Positions 25,422-35,242 of a stretch of 56,108 nucleotides of DNA are shown one piece after another. The DNA lies in the NCBI RefSeq assembly GCF_900109725.1, contig NZ_FOBC01000002.1, forward strand, positions 1-56,108, in the 5' to 3' direction. The DNA is from Halomonas daqiaonensis (GTDB lineage: Bacteria; Pseudomonadota; Gammaproteobacteria; Pseudomonadales; Halomonadaceae). Made by a program: the position numbers and the translations under genes. Every line of letters begins with the position of its first letter. Position 1 is the stretch's first letter. The notes beneath the pieces were generated by a model. The model was not told the DNA's origin. It searched no databases and saw nothing but the letters and a program-made list of their open reading frames with translations.

Positions 25422-26855
25422 CTATAATCTGCAAATGACTTTTCTCGCCTTACACTTTTCAAAAACATATGCCGCAGCATTTCTTATTTCACTCATGAAA
25501 GTATAGACTGCAGCACACAGGAGAAGTATCCAGTATGCCGCCATCAAGCTGCTAAGTGGCTTTCCCCAAAGGGTGAACATCGCGGCTCCGGAAACGCAGG
25601 CCAGAGTAAAGGCATAGAGCAGCAGCCTAGGCAAGCTTTTCCAAAGGTAGATAGAAAATTCAGTCCTAAGAACGAAAAACACCCAAAAAGAAATGCAGGT
25701 GCTAACCGCTGCTCCAGCGGCTCCAAAATGAGGGATCAAAAGCCAGTTGCCGAATAGATTTATAGCAAAACTTAAAATCGCCGCTACCATGCCAAAACTG
25801 CTGCGTCTAGAAATTCCAATTCCCACCACGGTGGTTTCGGAGAGCGTATAAAGCAAAGGAAATCCTAAACAGGATACGACGATCCATTGTACGGCATCAT
25901 ATTTAGGGGGCAGAAAGAAAGTGATAACCCAAGAAAGCAATCCTGCCAAGCAGAAACCAATTACCACAAGGGCTAGAATATAGCGAATCACCTTGTGAAC
26001 ATTTTCTAACCCTTCACCTTTGCTCGCCCATTTATATACGGTAGGTGCCCAAATGGTCGAAAACACGCTTTGCAGGATGGTGGCTGCTGCAGCGAAACTT
26101 ACAGCCACCGAGTACAAGCCAAGCTCTTCAAAGCTAGCAAGAGTGCGCAGAAATATTTTATCGATAGCGGTGAGCCCCCAAAACGCGATGCCGCCCAGTA
26201 TCAATGGCAAACCGAAGCGGAGCATATGCTTCAGATGCTCGATATCCAGGGACGCCGTCACGCTGGCTAGCAATTCACGCCGCGTATTGTAGGCAAACAC
26301 TATGCAAACAAAAACCAGAGCAGACGTATTGGCAATGACAAGATTGGTAAGGGACTTTTTAGCGCCTATCACCACATAAGTGCCAATCACAGCTAGCAGT
26401 AGAAGCTTGGGAAGTAGCTGGCTCATCGAATAGGCCAAGCCCTGCTCATTCATTCTCAATACCAAGGACAGAAAGCGAGAGATGAATGCCGCCAGCAATG
26501 CAGTTGATGCCAGTAAGCTGAGATGCCACTCTGGGATCTCAAATAGCCAGCTGGCTAAGGTACCGCCAAACACCAACAATGTCGTCAGTGCGGTGACGAG
26601 CAAGATGAGGCCCGGAAACAAAGCCCCTTTCAGCAGTGATGACTTATCAATAACCTCATGAAACTCGCGCACATAGGCCTGATCGAGACCCAGACTAAAA
26701 AGGAGCGTACTGAAACCGATGGTCACCTGTAGCATGGCCATTCTTCCCACATCTTCTTGGGAGAAGAACCACGTAATGATCGGTAGCGAAATTAGCCCAA
26801 GCAGAGCTCCGCCGATAGGGCCGATGGCGAAGGCGGCGATTTTCCTAGGGGTCAC
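25422..26855 (-). CDS. wzx: Repeat-unit flippase Wzx (MATE/MVF-type polysaccharide transporter)
   Basis: The protein has 477 residues and about 14 hydrophobic segments. The N-terminus has IAAFAIGPIGGALLGLISLP, and the middle has FGLPLILGGIAFWGLTAIDKIFL, a typical conserved membrane segment of polysaccharide flippases (the D-K/R pair in the membrane). Wzx moves the lipid-linked repeat unit from the cytoplasmic to the periplasmic face. It overlaps the upstream WecF-like gene by four bases. IS481 remnants follow directly after its stop. Confidence 0.9.
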   Translation of the reverse strand: MTPRKIAAFAIGPIGGALLGLISLPIITWFFSQEDVGRMAMLQVTIGFSTLLFSLGLDQAYVREFHEVIDKSSLLKGALFPGLILLVTALTTLLVFGGTLASWLFEIPEWHLSLLASTALLAAFISRFLSLVLRMNEQGLAYSMSQLLPKLLLLAVIGTYVVIGAKKSLTNLVIANTSALVFVCIVFAYNTRRELLASVTASLDIEHLKHMLRFGLPLILGGIAFWGLTAIDKIFLRTLASFEELGLYSVAVSFAAAATILQSVFSTIWAPTVYKWASKGEGLENVHKVIRYILALVVIGFCLAGLLSWVITFFLPPKYDAVQWIVVSCLGFPLLYTLSETTVVGIGISRRSSFGMVAAILSFAINLFGNWLLIPHFGAAGAAVSTCISFWVFFVLRTEFSIYLWKSLPRLLLYAFTLACVSGAAMFTLWGKPLSSLMAAYWILLLCAAVYTFMSEIRNAAAYVFEKCKARKVICRL

Positions 26856-28048
26856 TTTACTGTATCACTCAAAACAGCTGGACTTGCAACACTACCTTTG
26901 ATAAGTGCCATCTCTACAAGTTCTCGTGTCCGCTCATAAGCTTTATCACGAGACCAGTAATCACTAACAAATACCTTATTGCAGCGCCGCTCGTCTTCTG
27001 TCAGCGGCTGGTTCAGTAGCCCCGGATCCGCCTCCAGCTCTTGAACGGTGGAGATTACCACACCGGATTTCTTGAAGAAGTCATATACAGGGTTTTCATG
27101 TCTCACGAACACTCGTGCGCCTAGGTAAAGCATAATCACTATATTGCCAACCGCCTGTTGGCGGATGTGATTCATAATCACATAGCCGCACTTTTTGATG
27201 ATGGAGACGTAGTCTTCAATGGGCATGAAATCTATCAGTGGCTCAAAGTGAATTGAAAAATACTCCCGACCCATACAAGTCAATTCTTTCGCCAGTTGAG
27301 GATCACCGTAACTCAGCGGCGCAACTACTTTCCTATCGTTAACCTTTAACTTTTGGAGTAAGTCGAAAACATCCGCGTGATTCCCTGTGTATGTAGCGCT
27401 ATTACCGACGAGAATGGCATTACCGGTAACGGTTTCGCCTTCAAATCCTTTAACGAGATTGTCTTCCATCGTGCCGTAATTCCAAGAAGCGTATTTTGGA
27501 AAACATTTCCAATCTCTAGATTTTTTTACTAACTCGTACTCTTCTGGGAGAACCGGGGAAAATACTGATATTTTCTCAACCGCTCGAATTTTGTCGTTTC
27601 GTGACCAAAAAAAATGCAAAAAGTCTTTGACCAACGCAGCGACTCTACGCTTTTTGTTACTTGCTAACAGACGACTATATATTTTCTGTGTGGCATCAAG
27701 ATGCAGTGGGAAATTTTTTAGCAATTCATTATAGTAATCAAACCCCCAGCCGAGCCAGACCGTTGGCGTATCGTCTGGAACATTCTTCAGCTCCGGATAG
27801 GTAGAAACCCCTAAAGAATGAAATATGATCAAATCATATTTTGTGTATGCTTTTTTGTCCAACTTTGGCTTCTTATAAAAAAAACGACTTCTTTTTGTTT
27901 CTATATAATCAGGATTAAGCTTCACATACTTTAGTGGAGTTTTTTCAGCAAAGACGTAAACGTCATTTGCGCCCGGATACACTTTTTCGAACACGGGGAT
28001 AGCGTGGTCCAGAAACTTTTCGTCTGTGGCTAAGTGAAGGATTTTCAT
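26852..28048 (-). CDS. GT56-family transferase, WecF-like
   Basis: The protein has 398 residues, longer than the roughly 360 of E. coli WecF. The GT56 core is recognisable: PTVWLGWGFDYYNELL, AILVGNSATYTGNHADVF, VVAPLSYGDPQLAKEL, YVSIIKKCGYVIMNHIRQQA and FVRHENPVYDFFK. WecF transfers 4-acetamido-4,6-dideoxygalactose from dTDP to the lipid-linked acceptor. Here it is followed by a 4-amino-sugar formyltransferase and the rmlAB/VioA-type genes, so dTDP-4-formamido-4,6-dideoxyhexose is the likely donor. It overlaps both neighbouring genes by four bases. The gene is AT-rich. The donor identity is inference from context. Confidence 0.85.
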   Translation of the reverse strand: MKILHLATDEKFLDHAIPVFEKVYPGANDVYVFAEKTPLKYVKLNPDYIETKRSRFFYKKPKLDKKAYTKYDLIIFHSLGVSTYPELKNVPDDTPTVWLGWGFDYYNELLKNFPLHLDATQKIYSRLLASNKKRRVAALVKDFLHFFWSRNDKIRAVEKISVFSPVLPEEYELVKKSRDWKCFPKYASWNYGTMEDNLVKGFEGETVTGNAILVGNSATYTGNHADVFDLLQKLKVNDRKVVAPLSYGDPQLAKELTCMGREYFSIHFEPLIDFMPIEDYVSIIKKCGYVIMNHIRQQAVGNIVIMLYLGARVFVRHENPVYDFFKKSGVVISTVQELEADPGLLNQPLTEDERRCNKVFVSDYWSRDKAYERTRELVEMALIKGSVASPAVLSDTVK

Positions 28049-28764
28049 TGAACAACTTTCAGGCTTAATGATACAAACACTTTTCGGCCATCTTCATCAT
28101 AAAAATATGCATTATCGTATCCTTCAAAAGACATTGCTCGAAAGAAGTCAATTGCCTCTCTTAGGCTAACTTTACGATCTAGGTCTATTTCACAAAGGTC
28201 ATTGAAGTCTGATATAGAATTGTAGTTCCCCTCGTCGTTCAGCTCTATTTCCTCAAAATCTCCTGTCAGAAGACGTTCGATCCAAATATCGAATAACTCA
28301 AACTCTGCATCTAGTACTCGCTCATAAACAGACTTTGATGTATCCCACGAATTAATAGAGATAGCTCTCTGTGCGATCACCGGCCCATGGTCAATCTTGG
28401 AATCCATTTTATGCAAAGTAGCACCAACCGGCATTCCGTTGATGATAGAGAAAACTTGCGGAAACCAACCCCTATTATAAGGATTCAGGCCTGGGTGGAA
28501 ATTAAAACAAGGAATGATTTCGACCAAGGATTTCGGGAAAATTTGCTTGCAGTGGCATGAAAAGCCTATATCAAACTCAACCTTTACTTCATCAAAGCTA
28601 TTTTTAACATCAAGTATCGATATCCGACTGGAATCAATCTCCTCTGAAAATATCTGTGCACCGGCCGGAGAACAGTAAATCAGAATATTCTCCCGCCGTT
28701 TTTTTTTCCAAGCTTCTAGAAAATCGAACCAAATTTTATTATCAGTAAGAAAAAAAACTTTCAT
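28045..28764 (-). CDS. dTDP-4-amino-sugar N-formyltransferase, VioF/FdtF-like
   Basis: The protein has 239 residues. The formyltransferase fold is shown by FNFHPGLNPYNRGW with Asn88 and His90, followed by VGATLHKMDSKIDHGPVIAQ with Asp125, the Asn-His-Asp catalytic triad. These enzymes use N10-formyl-tetrahydrofolate to formylate the 4-amino group of dTDP-4-amino-4,6-dideoxyglucose or -galactose. A C-terminal segment of about 70 residues follows and may bind substrate. It overlaps the next gene by four bases. Together with RmlA, RmlB and the VioA-like aminotransferase it completes a dTDP-Qui4NFo-type pathway; glucose rather than galactose configuration is inferred. Confidence 0.85.
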   Translation of the reverse strand: MKVFFLTDNKIWFDFLEAWKKKRRENILIYCSPAGAQIFSEEIDSSRISILDVKNSFDEVKVEFDIGFSCHCKQIFPKSLVEIIPCFNFHPGLNPYNRGWFPQVFSIINGMPVGATLHKMDSKIDHGPVIAQRAISINSWDTSKSVYERVLDAEFELFDIWIERLLTGDFEEIELNDEGNYNSISDFNDLCEIDLDRKVSLREAIDFFRAMSFEGYDNAYFYDEDGRKVFVSLSLKVVQ

Positions 28765-29005
28765 TGAGTTAACCCCGCCTCATTCATCAGGGTGCCGAAA
28801 GAGGGTGCTGAACCGAGAGGCTGCCAGTATCGGCCCGCTTCGATGTCATCAGGCGACTGAGTAGCCGGTTGACTTATTCCCCATTCGGCTTATGGGCAGT
28901 CACTTCATAACTATTGAGAATAGATATCTGACGCCGGCGCAGCCGTGATCGTCGGCCTCCATGGTGGCCGCTCTGTGGCTGATTGGATCACGGTGAGGTC
29001 GAGTG

Positions 29006-30385
29006 TCAGACCAGCGCCGTCAGCCGAGGCAGCCCCTTCAGCAAGGTGGGCCACCATTTGTCGGCGGCATCGCCGAGGTGAACGGTAATGCGCCGGGCAT
29101 GCAGCGATAGCGTGGCGGCGACCTTGAGCACCTGTTCGCGCATCCGGCTCAGGCTCCATCCCTGGTGCGTGCGGCTCTCCAGCAAGCGCCGCAGCCCATG
29201 CAGGACCTGGTAGGCATAGAGGTTCAGCAGCAGATTTACCTCGTTGCGGGCCATCACGTTCTGGACGGTGGAGGCACCCCGATCCGTCGATGAGAGGTGT
29301 ACGTCGAGCGCCGACTTCACCTCGCCCATGTGGGCCTCGGCGCTGCCGCGTTTGCGGTAGAGCGCCAGGACCTTCTCCGGCGGCCAGTCGAACTTGCCGA
29401 GGTTGGTGACCAGGAAGAAGGCATGCAGCAGCAGATCATCGGGACGTTCCTGCACCACCAGCACCACGCGCCGTGGCGCTGGCCAGGAACCGGCTTGGTA
29501 CTCCAGGTCGTGGCACCACTCCCGAGGTTGCTCGGGCGGGCGGCCTCGAGGCCGTTTCAGGTACGGTGCCGCCAGCTTCTGGAGGCCCGAGTGACTGCGC
29601 AGCCGCCCCAAGTACTCGATGTTGCGCTCTTCCAGGGCCTCCAGCGTCGCGTTGTCGGTGAAACCGGCGTCGATGCGTACCCGTACCCGGGCCCCGGTAC
29701 TCTCGTTGAGCCGCCGTACAAGGTGCGGGATCCAGGTATCGGCATTCTCGGCCGGGCCGGCGTTGCCCTCCCGCAGCAGGCCGCCCACCATGTCGCCGGT
29801 TTCAGCTAGCGAGGCGACCAGCGGCGAGTAGATCCGTGCCCCGTAAAGCCCGTGAAACGCCGAGCCGCCCTGATGCCCGTGGACCTCGATCGGCAGGCCG
29901 TCGATGTCCAAGGTCAGCTGCTCGGGGCGCTCGCCGTTCTTCAGCGAGGTCAGGCGCCAGACCACCAGTCGCAGCAGGCCTTCGTGCACGGCATCGATAT
30001 TGTCGTTACGCCCGAGGCAGGTCAGCAGCCGCGACAACGTGGCTTGAGAGGGCCGGTCCTGGGCCAGGGGCGTCATCCCTCGTGCATCGCTGCAGGCCAG
30101 CTGCCAGAGCAGGTCACGCCGCAGCGCGTCGGTATCGCTGAGGTCGATCCAACCCATGGCGCGTTGCAGCACCAGGGTACGCAGCTGGCTGGCCAGCGAG
30201 TGGCGGATGCGCAGCGGATGGCGCGGATCGACCAGGTTGTCTTCGAGCGCCTCAATCACGCCGCTGTTGTCGAGGGCTTCACGCAGCAGCAGAGCGCCGC
30301 TGTCGCTGGTGGTTCGATGGCCGCTCAGCTCGACACGGACAGAGCCGTTGCAGGAGGGCGTCCAGGTGGATAGGCTTTCACCCAT
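29006..30385 (-). CDS. IS1380-family transposase, intact frame
   Basis: About 459 residues from the ATG at 30385; a GTG at 30424 would add 13. It has the IS1380 pattern: TTSDSGALLLREALDNSGV near the start, LTLDIDGLPIEVHGHQGGS (first Asp), RVRIDAGFTDNATLEALEER (second Asp) and YRKRGSAEAHMGEVKSALD with the catalytic Glu. No internal stop or frameshift is seen. It interrupts the polysaccharide locus between the formyltransferase and aminotransferase genes. The terminal repeats were not resolved by eye; an IS630 copy lies about 70 bases upstream of its start. Confidence 0.92.
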   Translation of the reverse strand: MGESLSTWTPSCNGSVRVELSGHRTTSDSGALLLREALDNSGVIEALEDNLVDPRHPLRIRHSLASQLRTLVLQRAMGWIDLSDTDALRRDLLWQLACSDARGMTPLAQDRPSQATLSRLLTCLGRNDNIDAVHEGLLRLVVWRLTSLKNGERPEQLTLDIDGLPIEVHGHQGGSAFHGLYGARIYSPLVASLAETGDMVGGLLREGNAGPAENADTWIPHLVRRLNESTGARVRVRIDAGFTDNATLEALEERNIEYLGRLRSHSGLQKLAAPYLKRPRGRPPEQPREWCHDLEYQAGSWPAPRRVVLVVQERPDDLLLHAFFLVTNLGKFDWPPEKVLALYRKRGSAEAHMGEVKSALDVHLSSTDRGASTVQNVMARNEVNLLLNLYAYQVLHGLRRLLESRTHQGWSLSRMREQVLKVAATLSLHARRITVHLGDAADKWWPTLLKGLPRLTALV

Positions 30386-30452
30386 AGCGGATGGTTCTCT
30401 TGGATCAGGTTCTTGGCGGAACACACTGATTTTTCAGGAGGATACCATCCGC

Positions 30453-31537
30453 TAAGTGCCTAGTCTAAAGTTTTCGTGTATAATGCGCGTAAGGATATCT
30501 GACACGGACGGAACCATGGCAAGGCGCTTCGTTGCCCCTCTTACTGAATCTGAACAGCAGACGCTGACCTCCGCCTATCATCATGGTGAGAAGCGTGCCC
30601 TACGTCGACGAGCGCATGCCATCCTGCTGAGTGATCAAGGCCATACCATCGACCAGATCAGTGAGATACTGCAGGTCCGACGCGATGCCGTATCTCGATG
30701 GCTCAAACAGTGGGAGGCGTCGGGGCTCGACGGGCTCATCGACAAGCCCCGCAGTGGTCGCACACCAATCCTGGATGAGCACGACCACCAGCGACTACAG
30801 GAGATGGTCGCCGAGCAGCCTCACCAGATTCGATCCTTACAGGCTCGCTTTCAAGAAGAGACCGGCAAGACGGTCAGCACGGTGACCCTTCGCCGGGCGT
30901 TGAAAAAAAAATGATCTCAGCTTCAAGCGCATTCGGCATTCCCTGAAGGCACGGCGTGACGAAGCGGATTTCCGCAACACTCAAGGCCTCCTCGAGGTGC
31001 TTAAGCAGCGGGAAGACCAAGGCGAACACGAGCTTTACTACTTTGATGAGTTGGACTTTTCACAATCTTCGTCGGTTCCATACGCGTGGAGTCCCATTGG
31101 TCAGCCCTTCGAAGTGACCGCCTACTCTCATAGCCGAAGGCTGAACGTCCTGGGGTTCCTCAGCCGAGCAGGGAAGCTGGTCTACCACACCACCACGGAA
31201 CCGGTGACGACCGAGACGGTCATCGAAGCATTTGACCAGTTTGTGTCCCAGAAAGACCCCGATACCTTCGCCGTCGTGGTGCTCGATAATGCCAGCATGC
31301 ATCGCTCCAAGGCCTTCAGACAGAAGATAGTGGAGTGGATGTCGCATCGCGTGCACCTGGTCTACCTATCGGCTTACTCGCCAGAGCTGAATCTGATTGA
31401 GATTCTGTGGCGGCAGATGAAATACGCATGGCTGCCGTTAAGTGCCTACCTCTCGTTTGATCGTCTCTGCAACGAGGTCTATCGCCTACTCGGTGGCTAC
31501 GGATCTGACCACGCGATTAATTTTGAATAGCCACTTA
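30453..31537 (+). mobile_element. IS630-family element, copy 1, with TA duplication
   Basis: The ends TAAGTGCCTAGTCTAAAG (30453) and, reversed, TAAGTGGCTATTCAAAAT (31537) are imperfect inverted repeats that begin with the TA dinucleotide expected as target duplication for IS630. Length is about 1.08 kb. It sits between the IS1380 transposase start and the VioA-like gene. Confidence 0.8.
30516..31530 (+). CDS. IS630-family transposase in two frames joined at an A9 run
   Basis: The first frame (30516-30914, MARRFVAPLTESEQQ) has the two N-terminal HTH domains (SEILQVRRDAVSRWLKQW). It ends right after nine A residues at 30903-30911. The second frame continues without loss (DLSFKRIRHSLKARRDE) and holds the DDE domain: YYFDEL, VVVLDNASMHRS and YSPELNLIEILWRQMK. 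A -1 slip on the A run would join them. Either this is programmed frameshifting or an A was gained. The second copy at 36572 has seven A at the same place. Confidence 0.85.
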
Positions 31538-31656
31538 TCTTCGTTTTCAGGTCGCCCTCATGAATAAGCCGCGTTAACCTAAAGCTAGGGCGAGTACTTA
31601 TATGGTCTTGAAATTAGCTCGTTCTTCTAACCACTCAGAAACATTCACAGTATTGG

Positions 31657-32745
31657 TCACCCGCACCTGCGAACCAGAGTAACGATTCTCCTTTGCTCTG
31701 TGGATGTGAGCTCTGAGTAGATAGGCAGACAGAGGATTCTCCCGGCTATGTCACTGGAAACTGGCTGACGATCCTTGTGACCTAAAATATCTACTGTTTC
31801 CAGCGAGGGGAAGAAGTAACGGCGGGCCAGAATTCCGTTTTCTTTCAGAAAATCTGCCATCTGCACTGCCACCGACTCACTCTCGAATACTGCGGGAAAG
31901 TAGGCTGAATTGTAGGTCAGGTTACTACTCTGCTTTTGCAGTTGTACTGATGCAGCAAGTTCACGTTCGTAGGTTTCCCAAACTGCGTGCCGCGCGGCCA
32001 TGTTAGTTTCCATTTCATCCAGCACGCACAAACCCATCGCCGCCTGCAATTCGTTCATCTTGGCGTTAATGCCCAGCTCTTCAATACTCTCCGGCCCGGT
32101 GATGCCGAAGTTGATCATTTTCTTGGCGCGCTCTAAGTCTTCCTTGCGCTTGAAGATAATGGCACCACCCTCGCCTGTGTGGAACAGCTTAGTGGCGTGA
32201 AAGCTGAGGGTGGCGGCATCGCCGTGTTTGAGAAGACTTTCGCCTTTGTAGTCCACGCCGAACGCGTGGGAGGCGTCGTAAACCACCTTCAATCCGTGCA
32301 AGCGGCCAATATCATCGATGGATTCCACGTCACAGGCGTTGCCAAAAACGTGAACCGGCACAATGGCGCGGGTGCGGGGCGAAATGGCTGACTCAACCAG
32401 CTCAGGATCCAGGCACCAGGTATCTGCGTCGATATCCACGAAAACCGGATCCACCCCTTCCCACTTCAGCGAGCTGGCTGTGGCCACAAAGGTAAAGGGG
32501 GTCGTGATCGCTTCGGCAGATGCTTCACCGCCGCTGATTCCCAGCGCTCGATAGGCGATCTGCAACGCCAGGGTACCGTTGGAAACCAGCAGCAGGTTCT
32601 CGACCTCCAGGTGCTCCTCCAGGCGCCGCGTCAGTTCCTCTACCAGTGGGCCGTTGTTCGTCAGCAACTGACGCTCATAGATGCCGTCAATATAGCGGTC
32701 CAGCTTTTCACGGCTGGGCAGGTAGGGCTTGGTCACTGGAATCAT
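31657..32745 (-). CDS. dTDP-4-keto-6-deoxyglucose 4-aminotransferase, VioA-like
   Basis: The protein has 362 residues of the DegT/DnrJ/EryC1/StrS family. The PLP lysine is Lys186 in SFHATKLFHTGEGG, and Asp157 lies in YDASHAFGV. The N-terminus MIPVTKPYLPSREKL and YERQLLTNNGPLVEEL resemble VioA, which makes dTDP-4-amino-4,6-dideoxyglucose from the RmlB product. The ATG at 32745 is used, because the upstream extension overlaps the end of rmlA without a clear RBS. It lies 40 bases after rmlA and is separated from the formyltransferase by IS1380 and IS630. A galactose-configured product cannot be excluded. Confidence 0.85.
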   Translation of the reverse strand: MIPVTKPYLPSREKLDRYIDGIYERQLLTNNGPLVEELTRRLEEHLEVENLLLVSNGTLALQIAYRALGISGGEASAEAITTPFTFVATASSLKWEGVDPVFVDIDADTWCLDPELVESAISPRTRAIVPVHVFGNACDVESIDDIGRLHGLKVVYDASHAFGVDYKGESLLKHGDAATLSFHATKLFHTGEGGAIIFKRKEDLERAKKMINFGITGPESIEELGINAKMNELQAAMGLCVLDEMETNMAARHAVWETYERELAASVQLQKQSSNLTYNSAYFPAVFESESVAVQMADFLKENGILARRYFFPSLETVDILGHKDRQPVSSDIAGRILCLPIYSELTSTEQRRIVTLVRRCG

Positions 32746-32785
32746 GGAGGAGTAAACCTTCGACAAGGGGAAATCGGGGAAAGAC

Positions 32786-33661
32786 TTATTCGTCTTCAAT
32801 CAGGGAGAGCAGATACTGCCCATAGCCATTCTTGGCCAGGCGCTCGCCTGCGGCCATCAACTTGGCCTTACTCATCCAGCCGTTGCGCCAGGCTATCTCT
32901 TCCAAGCAGGCGATCTTGTAGCCCTGCCTCTTCTCTATGGTTTCGACGAACTGGGCGGCTTCCAGCAAGCTCTCGTGAGTGCCGGTATCCAGCCACGCGA
33001 ACCCGCGGCCCAGCAGCTCGACGTTGATGTCGCCGCGTTCCAGATAGGCCTGGTTAATGCTGGTGATTTCCAGCTCACCGCGGTGCGATGGCTCGACACG
33101 CTTCGCGATCTCGATCACATCATTGTCGTAGAAGTAGAGCCCTGTGACCGCAAAGTGTGATCTGGGCTTGGCCGGTTTCTCCTCAATAGAGATGGCACGC
33201 TGCTGTTCATCAAACTCAACGACACCAAAACGCTCAGGATCCTTGACCTGGTAGCCGAACACCGTGGCACCGCTCTGCTGGCTCGTCGCTTGCAGCAATT
33301 TAGGCGTAAAGCCTTGACCGTAGAAGATATTGTCGCCCAGCATCAGGCAAACGCTGTCGCTGCCAATAAAGTCCTCACCGATGATAAAGGCTTGGGCAAG
33401 GCCATCAGGACTGGGCTGCTTGACATAACTGAGCTCGATACCAAACTGGCTGCCGTCGCCTAGCAGACGCTCGAAGCTGTCAATGTCTTCCGGCGTGGTG
33501 ATGATCAGCACTTCGCGGATACCGGTCAGCATCAGCACTGACAGCGGGTAGTAGATCATCGGCTTGTCGTAGATCGGCAGCAGCTGCTTTGAGACCCCCA
33601 TAGTGAGGGGGTACAACCTGGTGCCGGAGCCACCGGCGAGGATGATGCCTTTACGTGCCAT
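32786..33661 (-). CDS. rmlA: Glucose-1-phosphate thymidylyltransferase
   Basis: The protein has 291 residues, standard for RmlA. It has the nucleotidyltransferase signature [35 protein letters not shown] and [20 protein letters not shown]. It makes dTDP-glucose from dTTP and glucose-1-phosphate, feeding RmlB. An ISL3 element lies 35 bases upstream of its start, splitting it from rmlB, so in this strain it may need read-through or a promoter from the IS. Confidence 0.97.
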   Translation of the reverse strand: MARKGIILAGGSGTRLYPLTMGVSKQLLPIYDKPMIYYPLSVLMLTGIREVLIITTPEDIDSFERLLGDGSQFGIELSYVKQPSPDGLAQAFIIGEDFIGSDSVCLMLGDNIFYGQGFTPKLLQATSQQSGATVFGYQVKDPERFGVVEFDEQQRAISIEEKPAKPRSHFAVTGLYFYDNDVIEIAKRVEPSHRGELEITSINQAYLERGDINVELLGRGFAWLDTGTHESLLEAAQFVETIEKRQGYKIACLEEIAWRNGWMSKAKLMAAGERLAKNGYGQYLLSLIEDE

Positions 33662-33696
33662 AGTGATGTCTTCCTTGTCAGGTCACCGGTATATTG

Positions 33697-35036
33697 GGTT
33701 CTTCGTCGTTTCATGTGGATTTGGCCTGATCAAGCAGGCGCCCCACGGGGCTGCCGATCAGGTAGATCATCGCGATGAAGTTGGCCTCGTTCCGGTAGCC
33801 GCGTGCGCGTGATCGGGCCGCGTGAAACAAGCCGTTCATGCCTTCCAGACGGGCGTTTGTCAGGTCGGAGATCCAGCGCCTTACCACCTGCTCTGCGTGG
33901 CGTTCCAGCGTCGTCAAGGCCTTCGCTATCGGCGTGAGCAGTGGCTGATTGGTGACTGCCTCGCGCATGACCTTGAGGTAGTTCGTGATACGCCACCGGG
34001 CGGCGCGCGGCGTCGGCGCCTTCTGAATCCAGCGCAGCTCACCCAGGCATCGCCGGTGGCCCCTTGGTCGGCCACCAGCTCCTGGAGGGCGGTGATCTGG
34101 TTGGCCGTCAGGTTGCCGTTATCCAGGTTCTTCAAGACCGCCCACCGGAGGGCTTTGGGGTGCCCCTTCTCACGGCGCTCTTTCTTACGAACCTCGTCCA
34201 GCGCTTTGGTGAAGGTCTGCATGATATGGAACCAGTCGACCGTCACCTCGGCGTTGGGGAGGTTCTCGGCAACGCCGCTCAGACAGGCCTGAGACATGTC
34301 GCAAACCACCTCGACACACATTATCCGGGTCGCCGCCATGCGACGCCAGGAAGGCGCTGAAGGCCGTGATAGCGGCCTTGCCATGCCCGGGCACAGCGAA
34401 GATCACCGGCGCCTGCTTGCGCTGCATGTCGAGGAACACCGTGACGTAGCGCTGCCCCCGTCGTGAGGCCGTTTCGTCCACGCCGACAGTGGCCACGTTG
34501 GACAGATCCAGCTCACCCAGCATGCGGCCCACGTAATGGTGCACGATGCGCCACCGGCGCTTGTCAGAGATCTCCAGTTGCCGGGAGACCGCCAGCACCG
34601 GCATCTCATTGACCAGTGACATGGCGGCCTGCTCGAACAGCAGGGTGAAGTCGCTGCCCGGCCGGGCCCAGGGCACCTCGATGCGCTTGACGCCATGCTC
34701 GGGGCATTTGGTACGAGGCACGCGGGCATGCAGGTAACAGTGGTGCTGGAAGAAGTTCAGGTGCCGCCAAGTCTTCTCGGCGAAGTCATGGGCCGGGCAG
34801 GCCTCGCCGCACTCCGGGCAGGGGTAGAGGCTGCCGCGCTCGGCCTCGACATAGATATCCAGACGGTGGGGTGACACGGAGGTGTCCAGGTGCTGGTCCT
34901 TGAGGATCCAGGGCGCTTCCAGGCCCAGGCCGAGGGTCAGAATCTGGGTGCCATCCATGCCATGCCTCCCGTCGTCGTGGAGGTCATATCCTGGCCCAGC
35001 TCAGGGGGCGAATTCCACACCCAACGACGAAGAGCC
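33697..35036 (-). mobile_element. ISL3-family element with 8-bp target duplication
   Basis: The ends GGTTCTTCGTCGTT (33697) and AACGACGAAGAGCC (35036) are inverted repeats. They are flanked by a perfect direct repeat GTATATTG at 33689-33696 and 35037-35044, the 8-bp duplication typical of ISL3. Length is 1340 bp. It separates rmlA from rmlB. Confidence 0.92.
33711..34958 (-). pseudogene. ISL3-family transposase with two frameshifts
   Basis: The N-terminal zinc-ribbon is intact (CPECGEAC, then CPEHGVKRIEVPWARPGSDF), as is the DDE start VATVGVDETASRRGQRYV. Near 34325 one base is gained and the frame changes to VEVVCDMSQACLSGVAEN and VDWFHIMQTFTKALDE. Near 34045 a second shift of about ten missing bases moves to RWIQKAPTPRAARW, YLKVMREAV and RLEGMNGLFHAARSRARGY. 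All conserved blocks are present across three frames, so the element transposed recently but its transposase is broken. Confidence 0.92.
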
Positions 35037-35122
35037 GTATATTGCGTATTAGCTGAGTACTGTCCGCCTTTCGGTCAGAACCGCGACCAAGCTGCATCTC
35101 AGAGCGCTGACGTAGTCCCTTG

Positions 35123-35198
35123 GGTCAGACCCCGCTTGTGCCATCAGGATCGCAGAACGGTCATTACCAACCGAACAGCCCGCCGCCGGGGTCTGACC
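35123..35198. repeat. 12-bp inverted repeat downstream of rmlB
   Basis: GGTCAGACCCCG (35123-35134) and CGGGGTCTGACC (35187-35198) are perfect inverted copies 52 bases apart, between the ISL3 insertion and the rmlB stop. The pair could fold into a large hairpin in the rmlB transcript, or be the remains of a small repeat element. No T run follows. Confidence 0.5.
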
Positions 35199-35242
35199 AG
35201 CGAGTCGCTACCTTGGCAGAAACTTTGGGTATGATCCGCGGC

